DNA from: Oscillospiraceae bacterium
Lineage (GTDB): Bacteria; Bacillota_A; Clostridia; Oscillospirales; Oscillospiraceae
Direction of reading: 5' to 3'
DNA length: 64,000 bases
NCBI GenBank assembly: GCA_015067895.1
Contig: SVLP01000007.1
Span: forward strand, 1-64,000
The notes beneath the pieces were generated by a model, which saw only the letters and a list, made by a program, of their open reading frames with translations, did no database searches and was not told the origin of the DNA. Numbering within the stretch: position 1 is the first letter of the stretch; every line of letters starts with the position of its first letter. Position numbers and translations under genes: made by a program. Below, piece after piece: positions 1 through 7,823 of the stretch.

Positions 1-3000
1 AGGGATTGACGGTGGTGGTGGGCTCGGGGGAACCGGCAGCACGCCACAGGAAGGTGACGACAGCGGCACGCTGGCAGACACCGTTGGGGTTGAAGGTGGT
101 CTCGGTAGCGCCGGTGGTGATGCCCTTCTCGACCGCCCAGAGGACGGGATCGATGTAGAAGCTATCCTCGGGAACGTCCACGAAGGGATTCTCACGGGTG
201 GCGTCACAGCGTGTACAGCCGGTGCCGTGCCAGTCATGGCCCAGGGCGGGGATCTCTTCCTGGGCAACCAGGATCTCGCCGCAAACGGAGCACTTCTTGC
301 CCTCGGTCAGGCCGGGCTCGGTGCAGGTGGCGTCCTTACCGGGGATGATCTCCTCGGTGTGGCCGACAGCGGGAACGGTGACGGTCTCGCGGGAGATCTC
401 CTCGTTGCAGACAGAGCAGTAGACCACAGAGTCATAGGAACCGGCCTCGGTGCAGGTGGCGGCCTTTTCGTTCTCGATCACGGGCTCAGCAGCAGTGTGA
501 CCCAGAGCGGGGATCTCCTCCTGGGCGACCAGGATCTCGCCGCAGACAGAGCACTTCTTGCCCTCGGTCAGGCCGGGCTCGGTGCAGGTGGCGGCCTTGC
601 CGGGGATGATCTCCTCGGTGTGGCCCAGAGCGGGAGTCTCGTCAGCAACATAGCTGTCGCCGCACTCGCAGGTGTAGGTGGTGTAGCCGCCCTCGGTACA
701 GGTGGGCTCGGTCACGACAGCGGTGTAGCTGTGCTCGTGGGGCTCCTCACCGGCCTTGACGCCGGTCAGACGGATCTCGGCGGCGGAGGCGAAGACGTAA
801 TTGTTGTCGGTGATGGCATCCACGGCCACCAGACGGACGTACTTGGCCTGGACGCCTTCAAACTCGGCGGCCTTCCAGTTCTTGTTGTTGGCCCAGTTGC
901 CGGAGGCGATGGTCTCGAAGTTCTCGCCGTCGTTGGAGATCTGGATCTCGTACTGGGTGATGACACCGTTGGAGCCGCCGCCCTGACGGGGCAGGCAGCG
1001 CAGGCCGTCCACGGTGTAGCTTTCGCTCAGCTCGAACTGGATCCAGTGGTTCTCGCGGCTGGTGCCGTACCAGTTGGTGTGCCAGATGGTGTTGGGGTTG
1101 CCGTCCAGAACCAGCTCTGCGGGGCCCTCGGTGGCCTCGTAGCCGGTCTGCCAGTCACCGGCGGTGGCGGTCAGAACCTCCACGGGGATATCACGGGAAT
1201 CGTCGCTGTAATCCTTGACGATGACCTTGTCCACGCTCAGATTCTCGATGGTGGCCTTGATGGCATTGGTCTCGGAGCCGATGCGCTCCAGAGGCAGGGC
1301 GAAGGTGGAGTGGCCGATGCCGGTCTTCTTCACCACGCCGTCGTGGACAAACTTACCGGTGGCAGTGCCGACCAGCTCGCCGTTCACATACAGGGAGGTC
1401 ACCTGCTGCTCGGCAACGATCTTGATGGAGACGGTCTCGCCAACGGGCAGGGTATAGCCGAAGGAGTAGTCATGGAGCTCACGGGTGAAGCCCAGGGTGC
1501 CGTCGTCCATGATGCGGATGTCGTGGGTGTAGTACTCAGCGTCGGTCTCGAAGAGGATCATGCCGGGCTGAGCTTCCTCGGTCAGGGTGATGTCGAAGGA
1601 CAGGCTGTTCAGGTTGCCGAGCTTCTTGATGGGGGTGCCGACGTAGCTGTTGCCGCCGGTCAGGGTCAGGAAGCCGTCAGCCACGGTGGCGGTACCGGCG
1701 ATCAGGTCGCGGCCGTTGCCGGTGGCATCGAGCATGGTCTCGAAGGCGTAGGCGGCATGGGTCTCGCCCTCGGTCTCGATCTGGAAGTAGGGATCGACAT
1801 TGGGGGCAATGCCGATGGTCTTGGACAGCTTGGTCAGAGCCTCTGCGCTGCCCTTCTCCTGGCCGGTGGCGGCCCAGGTCTTCTCTGCGTAGAAGGGCAG
1901 GGCATCGAAGAAGCGGGTGAAGATGTCGGACTCGGTCAGGCCGCTGGAGCGGCGGTCGATGTTGTCGTTCCAGATGGCGAAGGCGGCACCCAGGACGCGC
2001 TCATCGGAGGAAGGCAGGGTGATGCCGCCGACCTGGTTGGGCTGGAAGCTGCTGAAGACACTGTTCAGGTTCAGGTAGTCGCCGTAGGCACCGCGATTGC
2101 CGTTGCCGTTGGGAACCATGTAGCCGTAGGTGTCGATGGTGTTGATGAGCTGGAAGCCCATGTCGTACATATCCTGGAAGTTGGCCCAACCGGCACTCCA
2201 GATGTTCATCTGGACGTTCTCGATGGCCTCGGGCAGGATCTTGGTCTGGTTGTTGTCGTTCATCTGGGTCAGGGAGCCCCAGATACGGACGGTGTTGGTC
2301 TGCTTGATGTAGGGCACCATCTCGTTGAAGAACTCACGATAGAGCTTGCCGCTGAGGTAGTACTCATCGGCACCGATATGGACGGTGGTGTCGGCATCGA
2401 AGGTTGCGGGGATCTCGTCGGTATCCTTGGTATAGTCGTCAAAGATCTCCTTGATCTTGGCGATGGACTCGGGCATGGACAGGTTGAAGTGGTCGATCAG
2501 GGAGTGGCCGCTGCGAACCTCGTTGTCGATGCTCAGCTCGGGCCAGACCTTGGTGAAGGCCATGGCGTGGGCGGGAACGTCGATCTCGGGGACGATGTTC
2601 ATGCCCATGGCGCGCTGATCCTGGATGAAGGCGCGGAAATCGGCCTTGGAGATGGCGTAGTCCTCGGCGGTGGGATCCTCACCGGCGGCGTTGGTCAGGC
2701 TGCTCTCCAGACGGAAGGCCTCGTAGGCGTTGAAGCCCTCGTCCTCGGTGGCGTAGGTACCGTAGTCCTCCAGCCAGATGTAGTTGTCGTTCAGATGGAC
2801 GTGCAGGTCGTTCATCTTGTAGTAACGCATGGTGCGGGAAATGTAGCCGACCATGGTCAGGGCGATGGGTTTCCGGGCGATATCCAGCAGCAGACCGCGG
2901 ACGGTGTAGCGGGGATAGTCGCGCATCTGGCCGATGACGAAGCCCTCGGCATCCAGCTTGACCATCTGCAGGATGGTCTGCATGCCGTACATGTTGCCGG

Positions 3001-4543
3001 TGGTGGAAACGGAGGCCACGTTGATCCGGTCGGACAGGATCTCCATGGTGTAGCCCTCGTCGCCCAGCAGGGCATCGGGAGCGGTCAGGGAGAAGTTGAA
3101 GGCGCCCGCCTGAGCTGCGCCCTGAACGGCGGTCAGCTCGATGCCGGTGAAGGCCTTGTAGTCATTGACGAACTCTGCCACCACGGCCTCCAGGGCGGCG
3201 TTATCATAGGTGACCTTGGTCACATCGGCGATGGCCAGCTTCTCGGTGGAATCGGAGTACCACTCCTGGATCTCGGGAATGACGGCGGGCTTGGCATTGC
3301 CGTTCTCATTCTCGGTGTACAGACCCTGGACGGTGACGGGGATATCACCGGTGGTGACGGTGTTGGTGCCGTCGCTGACCTTAAAGGAGACGTTGACAGT
3401 CTTGTCGGTCAGGGGCTGATGGACGGAGCCGTCCTTGCCGATGACCTGGGCAAAGTCGGCACCGTTCAGCTCGATGGTGGTGCCGGCGGGAGCTTCGGGC
3501 ATCTCAAAGGTGTCGCCGGTGATGACGGTGCCGGCAAAGGCATTCAGGCTGGAAGCGATATCGCCCAGACTGACGGACTCAGCACTGTAAACCTCGATCT
3601 CAAAGATGGAGACGGAGGCCCAGCCGGCGGTGCCGCCGTCGTAATTGGTGATGACGACCTTCATCTTGTCGGCGGTGACAGTCTCGTCCAGAACCACCTT
3701 CAGACGCTGGTCGGGTCTGCCGCCGTTGTAGGTATAGACGGTCTCGTAGACACCGTTGCTCTCGGCCTCGATCCGGAAGGCCAGGATGTTCTGGTTGGCA
3801 CCGGCGCGCTCGAACATGAAGTTGACCTGCTTGATGACGGAGCCGTCGTCCAGATCGATCTCGATCCAGGGATCGACCACGTTCTGGTCGGTGGCCCAGC
3901 GGGTGGTGGTGCTGCCGTCAACGGCCTTGTCGGCGGTGAAGCTGGTGCCGCCCTCCACATTGCTGGCGGTGGCAGGCTTGCCCAGGGCGATGTTGGGGTT
4001 GGCGGGCAGCTCCTCGGCATGGGTATCGCCGTAGAGCTCCACCTCAACGATGCCCACGTTGACCCAGTTCAGGGTGCCGCCGTCGGCGTCGAGGATGGTG
4101 AGCTTCACCTTCTCGGCGGCCTGAGCCTCCTCCAGCACGATGTTCTCGTGCTGCAGGGCCTTCTCAGACTTGGTGTAGACGGTGGTGTAGGCGCCGTTTG
4201 CGTAGAACTCCACCTGGTAGGCCAGGATGTTCTGCTCCGCATCGGTTCGCTCGAAGTAGATGTCGATCTGCTTGATGGACTCAGCCTTCTCCAGATCGAT
4301 CTCGGCCCACTCACCGGCACCGGCGTCCTGGCCGGTACCCCAGCGGGAGGCAGCTTCGTGGCTGCCGTCGGTGATCTTGCTGCCGTCGAAATTGGTGCCA
4401 GCCTCATAGCTGCTGACAGTGACGGACTTGCCAAGAGCCAGATTCTCGTTCTCCGCCGCGACGGCACGGACAGGAGCCAGAGAAAGGATCATGGCAGCTG
4501 CCAGCACGAAGGCCAGCAGTCTTTTGCATGACAGGTTTTTCAT
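1..4543 (-). CDS. SLH-anchored GH20 beta-N-acetylhexosaminidase with F5/8C domains (3' end outside window)
   Basis: Secreted exo-hexosaminidase expected to release terminal GlcNAc/GalNAc from glycans at the cell surface. The reading frame stays open to the left edge, so the C terminus is missing. Visible order from the start at 4543: signal peptide (about 1-30), two F5/8 type C (discoidin/CBM32-like) domains (about 31-168 and 181-314), GH20 N-terminal domain (about 415-535) and GH20 catalytic barrel (about 543-897). The barrel opens with RGLLLDIARK and has the catalytic Asp-Glu pair in HIGADEYY near residue 725. A LamG-like domain (about 924-1091) and a third F5/8C domain (about 1121-1257) follow. 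Then come repeats with CSVCGE-type cysteine pairs (about 1290-1448) and an SLH repeat starting NPFVDVPEDS that runs off the edge. The start has a strong AAGGAGG site 5 bases upstream. The antisense open frame of similar length is a compositional shadow. Confidence 0.93.
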   Translation of the reverse strand, partial: MKNLSCKRLLAFVLAAAMILSLAPVRAVAAENENLALGKSVTVSSYEAGTNFDGSKITDGSHEAASRWGTGQDAGAGEWAEIDLEKAESIKQIDIYFERTDAEQNILAYQVEFYANGAYTTVYTKSEKALQHENIVLEEAQAAEKVKLTILDADGGTLNWVNVGIVEVELYGDTHAEELPANPNIALGKPATASNVEGGTSFTADKAVDGSTTTRWATDQNVVDPWIEIDLDDGSVIKQVNFMFERAGANQNILAFRIEAESNGVYETVYTYNGGRPDQRLKVVLDETVTADKMKVVITNYDGGTAGWASVSIFEIEVYSAESVSLGDIASSLNAFAGTVITGDTFEMPEAPAGTTIELNGADFAQVIGKDGSVHQPLTDKTVNVSFKVSDGTNTVTTGDIPVTVQGLYTENENGNAKPAVIPEIQEWYSDSTEKLAIADVTKVTYDNAALEAVVAEFVNDYKAFTGIELTAVQGAAQAGAFNFSLTAPDALLGDEGYTMEILSDRINVASVSTTGNMYGMQTILQMVKLDAEGFVIGQMRDYPRYTVRGLLLDIARKPIALTMVGYISRTMRYYKMNDLHVHLNDNYIWLEDYGTYATEDEGFNAYEAFRLESSLTNAAGEDPTAEDYAISKADFRAFIQDQRAMGMNIVPEIDVPAHAMAFTKVWPELSIDNEVRSGHSLIDHFNLSMPESIAKIKEIFDDYTKDTDEIPATFDADTTVHIGADEYYLSGKLYREFFNEMVPYIKQTNTVRIWGSLTQMNDNNQTKILPEAIENVQMNIWSAGWANFQDMYDMGFQLINTIDTYGYMVPNGNGNRGAYGDYLNLNSVFSSFQPNQVGGITLPSSDERVLGAAFAIWNDNIDRRSSGLTESDIFTRFFDALPFYAEKTWAATGQEKGSAEALTKLSKTIGIAPNVDPYFQIETEGETHAAYAFETMLDATGNGRDLIAGTATVADGFLTLTGGNSYVGTPIKKLGNLNSLSFDITLTEEAQPGMILFETDAEYYTHDIRIMDDGTLGFTRELHDYSFGYTLPVGETVSIKIVAEQQVTSLYVNGELVGTATGKFVHDGVVKKTGIGHSTFALPLERIGSETNAIKATIENLSVDKVIVKDYSDDSRDIPVEVLTATAGDWQTGYEATEGPAELVLDGNPNTIWHTNWYGTSRENHWIQFELSESYTVDGLRCLPRQGGGSNGVITQYEIQISNDGENFETIASGNWANNKNWKAAEFEGVQAKYVRLVAVDAITDNNYVFASAAEIRLTGVKAGEEPHEHSYTAVVTEPTCTEGGYTTYTCECGDSYVADETPALGHTEEIIPGKAATCTEPGLTEGKKCSVCGEILVAQEEIPALGHTAAEPVIENEKAATCTEAGSYDSVVYCSVCNEEISRETVTVPAVGHTEEIIPGKDATCTEPGLTEGKKCSVCGEILVAQEEIPALGHDWHGTGCTRCDATRENPFVDVPEDSFYIDPVLWAVEKGITTGATETTFNPNGVCQRAAVVTFLWRAAGSPEPTTTVNP

Positions 4544-4565
4544 ATGTTTCCTCCTTATTTTTATT

Positions 4566-4614
4566 GGTATTTTACAAATTCCGATTGTTTTATCAGCGAA
4601 TTTTGTAAAATACC
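4566..4614 (-). promoter_or_regulatory. Long inverted repeat in the 5' leader of the GH20 gene
   Basis: A 13-base inverted repeat, GGTATTTTACAAA (4566-4578) and TTTGTAAAATACC (4602-4614), is extended by a few more pairs with one bulge. It lies between the promoter and the ribosome binding site of the GH20 gene. It could be a two-site operator or an mRNA stem-loop. No T-run follows on the coding strand in terminator position. Confidence 0.55.
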
Positions 4615-4620
4615 ACGATG

Positions 4621-4649
4621 ATTTTACCATAGGTTTCCACATTTGTCAA
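4621..4649 (-). promoter_or_regulatory. Sigma-A-type promoter of the GH20 gene
   Basis: On the minus strand TTGACA (4649-4644) and TAAAAT (4626-4621) are separated by 17 bases. The -35 is perfect and the -10 matches at five of six positions. It lies about 80 bases upstream of the start codon. Confidence 0.8.
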
Positions 4650-4671
4650 CAATACAGCCCGGAACGCACGA

Positions 4672-4700
4672 CGGGCCTGCTGCGAAATGCAACAGGCCCG
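4672..4700 (-). terminator. Hairpin downstream of the PLP-enzyme gene (possible terminator)
   Basis: A 12-bp stem with one mismatch (CGGGCCTGCTGC against GCAACAGGCCCG) has a 5-base loop. No clear U-run follows on the minus strand. It is the last of four consecutive small hairpins between 4672 and 4765 beyond the end of the SCIFF operon. Confidence 0.4.
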
Positions 4701-4708
4701 ATGAAATA

Positions 4709-4765
4709 CGCCTGACGGCGTGTGAAATTGCCGCTTACGCGGCAGCTGTGGTGTCCCTGCGGGAC
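4709..4765. repeat. Cluster of three short perfect palindromes
   Basis: CGCC-TGAC-GGCG (4709-4720), GCCGC-TTAC-GCGGC (4730-4743) and GTCCC-TGC-GGGAC (4753-4765) follow each other in the intergenic gap. Together with the hairpin at 4672-4700 they make four hairpins in under 100 bases. No coding capacity is seen. Confidence 0.6.
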
Positions 4766-4773
4766 GATTGCAT

Positions 4774-6108
4774 TTATTTTTCCCTTACCACGCTGACGCT
4801 TTCGATGCCATAGTACCGGAAGCAGCGGATCGCCTGATGGTCGATCCGCTCGCCGCAGACCAGGATCGGCACAGCCGGTGGGCAGCCCACGCAGGGGCTC
4901 GCCAGGATGCGGCCCAGGCTCTGCTCCACCGGGATGGTCTCATGCGGTGACAGCATGGCCGCCCGGGGGGAGCATGCCCGCTCGCCGGGGGAGGGCTGCG
5001 GCGGCAGCTCCGGCAGGGCTGACCGTTTCGGGATGCGCAGCAGCGCAGCCCGCAGCCGATCCAGGTCTTCTCCCCCGTTTTCCGGGGTCAGCATCAGAAC
5101 CAGATGATCCGGGTCGGCGAATTCACAGACGATGTGCTGTTCCAAAAGGATCCCTGCCAGCGCGGTTCCGGTATAGCCGAAGGCCTTCGTGCGGATCGTA
5201 AGCTTCAGCGGCTCCTGTTCGACGAGGGGATAGCCAGCCGCGTCCAGGGTCTTCTTCAGCTCCGCCAGCCGGGGAAGAAAGGCCGCAAGCCGCTCCCGAT
5301 GGGTTTCCAGATACCCATTGGCGGCGTCCAGGGATTGGAGGATCAGATAGGAGGGGCTGGTGGAGCCGAACAACGCCAATGCGTTTTTCGCATGTCCCGC
5401 CAGTGCATCCACATGCCGTCCGATGTGCAGATAGGCGCCGCCGGTCAGCACCGGCAGGGTCTTGTGGGCCGAATCGCAGCAAAGATCCGCCCCCAGATCG
5501 ATGGGGTGCTGGGACGGCTCCAGAAACCGCAGATATGCCCCGTGGGCATTGTCCACCAGCAGCAGCGCCCCGTGGCGGTGACAGACGGCGGCGAGACCCG
5601 CAATATCCGCCAGCTGCCCCAGATAGTCCGGGCTGGTCAGGTAGACTGCCGTGGGCTTCTCTGTGCAGCGGAACATCTCCTCCAGGCGCTCCGGGGATAT
5701 CCGGCAGGTGAGATAGGAGTCCCGCTCCTCCGGGTACAGCCACGTGACCTCCAGATCCAGCAGTGCGGCAGCGCTGAGAAAGGTCTTGTGGACGTTCCGG
5801 GCGGCGGCGATGAGGGGCTCTCTCCCCTGCTCCTTCCCATGGAGCATCGCCAGATACAGCATGGCCCGGATGCACTGGGAGGAGCCCTCGGTGGAGTAGA
5901 AAGTCTGGCAGCCGAAGAGGCGGCTGGCGTTCTCCTCGCTTCTATGGATGATGCCGTCGGCCTCGTAGAGACTGTCGGCTCCGTCGATCTCCGTCAGATC
6001 CAGCCCCTCGATCCCCAGGAAGGAGCTTCCCTTGTGACCCGGCATATGGAGCCGGAGGGCATCGCTTGCGGCATAGTTCCGGGCGAAATCACAGATGGGG
6101 GTATCCAT
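4774..6108 (-). CDS. PLP-dependent Orn/Lys/Arg decarboxylase-family enzyme
   Basis: A 444-aa fold-type I PLP enzyme of the Orn/Lys/Arg decarboxylase family (SpeA/YaaO-like). Near the N terminus it has RLHMPGHKG, the family signature. The PLP-binding lysine is in SAHKTLP (about residue 216). The protein keeps only a short C-terminal part compared with full-length decarboxylases. I place the start at MDTPICDF because a longer frame would overlap the upstream radical SAM gene. The upstream stop codon is one base before this ATG, so translation is probably coupled. The substrate cannot be read from sequence. It could be an amino-acid decarboxylase unrelated to peptide maturation, or it could act on a product of the SCIFF pathway; the latter is speculation. 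Confidence 0.85.
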   Translation of the reverse strand: MDTPICDFARNYAASDALRLHMPGHKGSSFLGIEGLDLTEIDGADSLYEADGIIHRSEENASRLFGCQTFYSTEGSSQCIRAMLYLAMLHGKEQGREPLIAAARNVHKTFLSAAALLDLEVTWLYPEERDSYLTCRISPERLEEMFRCTEKPTAVYLTSPDYLGQLADIAGLAAVCHRHGALLLVDNAHGAYLRFLEPSQHPIDLGADLCCDSAHKTLPVLTGGAYLHIGRHVDALAGHAKNALALFGSTSPSYLILQSLDAANGYLETHRERLAAFLPRLAELKKTLDAAGYPLVEQEPLKLTIRTKAFGYTGTALAGILLEQHIVCEFADPDHLVLMLTPENGGEDLDRLRAALLRIPKRSALPELPPQPSPGERACSPRAAMLSPHETIPVEQSLGRILASPCVGCPPAVPILVCGERIDHQAIRCFRYYGIESVSVVREK

Positions 6109-6109
6109 C

Positions 6110-7480
6110 TTATGCGCCCAGGGCCCGGGCCACGGCGACCATGATGGCGCACTCCATGCGCTTGCGGAAGAGCTTGCAGCCCGTCTCATAGACGCCGGTG
6201 ACGGAGCCGGTGGCATGCCAGGCATTGGCGGCGCAGCCGCCGGAGCAGTAGAGCCGTGCCCAGCAGTCCCGGCACTCGGGATGGGCGTAGACATTGCAGG
6301 CGGCGAACTCGGCCTGGACTTCGGTGTTGGTGACGCCCGTCCAGATATCGCCCAGCTTGAACCGCTCCTCGCCCACGAACTGGTGGCAGGGATACAGGTC
6401 GCCCCAGGGGGTGACGGCCATGTACTCCGTTCCGCTGCCGCAGCCGGAGATCCGCTTGTAGATGCAGGGGCCGCCGGTCAGGTCGATCATATAATGGTAG
6501 AAGGTGAAGGGCCTTCCCTCCCTGTCCCGCTCCAGCATCAGCCGGGCCAGCTCCTCGTACTGCTCCATGACGATGGTCAGATCCTCCCCGGTCAGCTCGG
6601 AGGGATCACCGGCGGCGCAGACCACCGGCTCCATGCTCAGCTCGGTGAAGCCCAGCTCCAGCATCTGCCGGATGTCCGCCAGGAAGTCGGGGTTGGCGTG
6701 GGTGAAGGTGCCGCGCATATAGTAGTTCTTTCCCTGCCGGGCCTCCACGAATTTCTGGAACTTGGGGACGATCTTCTCCCAGCTGCCGTTGCCCGCGTAG
6801 TCCACCCGGAACCGGTCGTGGATCTCCTTCCGGCCGTCCAGACTCAGGACAACGTTGCTGCACTCCCGGTTGGCCCACTCGATGACATCGTCGTCCACCA
6901 GTACGCCGTTGGTGGTCAGGGTGAAGCGGAAGTTCTTGCCCTTCTCCTTCTCGATGCTCCGGGCATAGGCCACCAGCTCCTTGACCACCTGGAAGTTCAT
7001 CAACGGCTCGCCGCCGAAGAAGTCCACCTCCAGATTCCGGCGGGTGCCGGAGTGCTCGATCAGGAAATCCAGGGCCCGCTTGCCCACCTCGAAGCTCATG
7101 ACCGCCCGCTCGCCGTGGTACTTGCCCTGGCTGGCGAAGCAGTAGGAGCAGTTGAGGTTGCAGGTGTGGGCGATGTGCAGGCACAGGGCCTTGACCACGC
7201 CGGAGGTCTTCTGCTTCAGCTGACCCGCCATGGACTCGAAGGTGTCGGGGGTGAAGAGCTTCCCAGCGTCCCGCAGGCCCGCCACCTGGTCATAGCACTC
7301 CGCCAGCTCATTGGCGGAAAGGGCGGGGTACTTCTCCCCCATGGCCGTCAGGATCTCCTCCCGGCTGTTGGTTTCGAACAGGGCGATGATGTCATAGGCG
7401 ACCTCGTCCACCACGTGGACTGCGCCGGAGCAGATGTCCAGCACGATGTTGAAGCCGCCGAGCTTGTATTGATGGATCAT
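6110..7480 (-). CDS. scfB: SCIFF peptide maturase, radical SAM/SPASM enzyme
   Basis: A 456-aa radical SAM enzyme that forms Cys-derived thioether cross-links in the SCIFF peptide encoded just upstream. The first about 90 residues resemble the RiPP-recognition-like domain of peptide maturases. The SAM 4Fe-4S motif CNLNCSYC lies at 107-114, and FFGGEPL follows in the barrel. The C-terminal part has many cysteines (CGSGTEY, CHQF, CRDCWARLYCSGGC), as expected of a SPASM/twitch domain binding auxiliary clusters. The start at 7480 has AAAGGAG upstream. The gene follows the SCIFF gene after a hairpin that may lower read-through, which would favour excess peptide over enzyme. Confidence 0.95.
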   Translation of the reverse strand: MIHQYKLGGFNIVLDICSGAVHVVDEVAYDIIALFETNSREEILTAMGEKYPALSANELAECYDQVAGLRDAGKLFTPDTFESMAGQLKQKTSGVVKALCLHIAHTCNLNCSYCFASQGKYHGERAVMSFEVGKRALDFLIEHSGTRRNLEVDFFGGEPLMNFQVVKELVAYARSIEKEKGKNFRFTLTTNGVLVDDDVIEWANRECSNVVLSLDGRKEIHDRFRVDYAGNGSWEKIVPKFQKFVEARQGKNYYMRGTFTHANPDFLADIRQMLELGFTELSMEPVVCAAGDPSELTGEDLTIVMEQYEELARLMLERDREGRPFTFYHYMIDLTGGPCIYKRISGCGSGTEYMAVTPWGDLYPCHQFVGEERFKLGDIWTGVTNTEVQAEFAACNVYAHPECRDCWARLYCSGGCAANAWHATGSVTGVYETGCKLFRKRMECAIMVAVARALGA

Positions 7481-7502
7481 GTTTTCTTTCTCCTTTGCGT
7501 AA

Positions 7503-7528
7503 AAATGCCGCCGTTTCCGGCGGCATTT
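7503..7528 (-). terminator. Intercistronic hairpin between SCIFF gene and maturase
   Basis: A perfect 11-bp stem (AAATGCCGCCG with CGGCGGCATTT) with a 4-base loop. On the minus strand it is followed by a short run of Ts before the maturase RBS. It is probably a leaky intrinsic terminator that sets the peptide-to-enzyme ratio. Confidence 0.7.
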
Positions 7529-7540
7529 CTGATTGTTCCA

Positions 7541-7678
7541 TTACTTCTCGCACTGCTGGTTCGCAATACCGCAGCTGGTCTTGCAGGCAGACTGGCAGGA
7601 GGTCTGGCACTCGCCGCAGCCGCCGTTCTTGGCACTCTCGCACAGGTTGCGGGTCTCGATGGTCTTGATGTGTTCCAT
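7541..7678 (-). CDS. scfA: SCIFF (six cysteines in forty-five) ranthipeptide precursor
   Basis: A 45-aa peptide starting MEHIKTIETRNL and ending ANQQCEK, with the conserved core GGCGECQTSCQSACKTSC. Both length and sequence match the SCIFF family found across Clostridia. It is the substrate of the adjacent radical SAM maturase. Cysteines are at 13, 21, 24, 28, 32, 36 and 43, one more than the family name implies; Cys13 is the likely extra one. An in-frame extension upstream has no ribosome binding site. The chosen ATG has GGTGGTGAG just upstream and lies 35 bases from the -10 element. Confidence 0.95.
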   Translation of the reverse strand: MEHIKTIETRNLCESAKNGGCGECQTSCQSACKTSCGIANQQCEK

Positions 7679-7712
7679 GGTCTCACCACCCATTGTAAAA
7701 TTGATCGCATTC

Positions 7713-7741
7713 AATGTATCACATCCGGTCTCCGCTGTCAA
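7713..7741 (-). promoter_or_regulatory. Promoter of the SCIFF operon
   Basis: TTGACA (7741-7736), 17 bases, then TACATT (7718-7713), with TG one base before the -10 (extended -10). This is one of the best promoters in the window and fits strong expression of a small peptide. Confidence 0.85.
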
Positions 7742-7781
7742 TCACATTTTTCATACTTTTCACACTTTTCCTCCGCACAAA

Positions 7782-7807
7782 AGGCCGTCCGGTTGCCCGG
7801 ACGGCCT
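7782..7807 (-). terminator. Terminator of protease gene 1
   Basis: An 11-bp perfect stem (AGGCCGTCCGG paired with CCGGACGGCCT) with a 4-base loop, followed on the minus strand by TTTT. It begins 17 bases past the stop codon at 7824. Confidence 0.85.
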
Positions 7808-7823
7808 CGGGTTTATTGGGGGA

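Noticed and set aside
227..4531. Very long plus-strand open frame (over 1400 codons) opposite the GH20 gene
   Set aside because: Its translation is a low-complexity Gly/Val/Leu/Asp-rich string with no domain or RBS. The minus strand has signal peptide, domains, RBS and promoter. It arises from the strong codon bias of the real gene.
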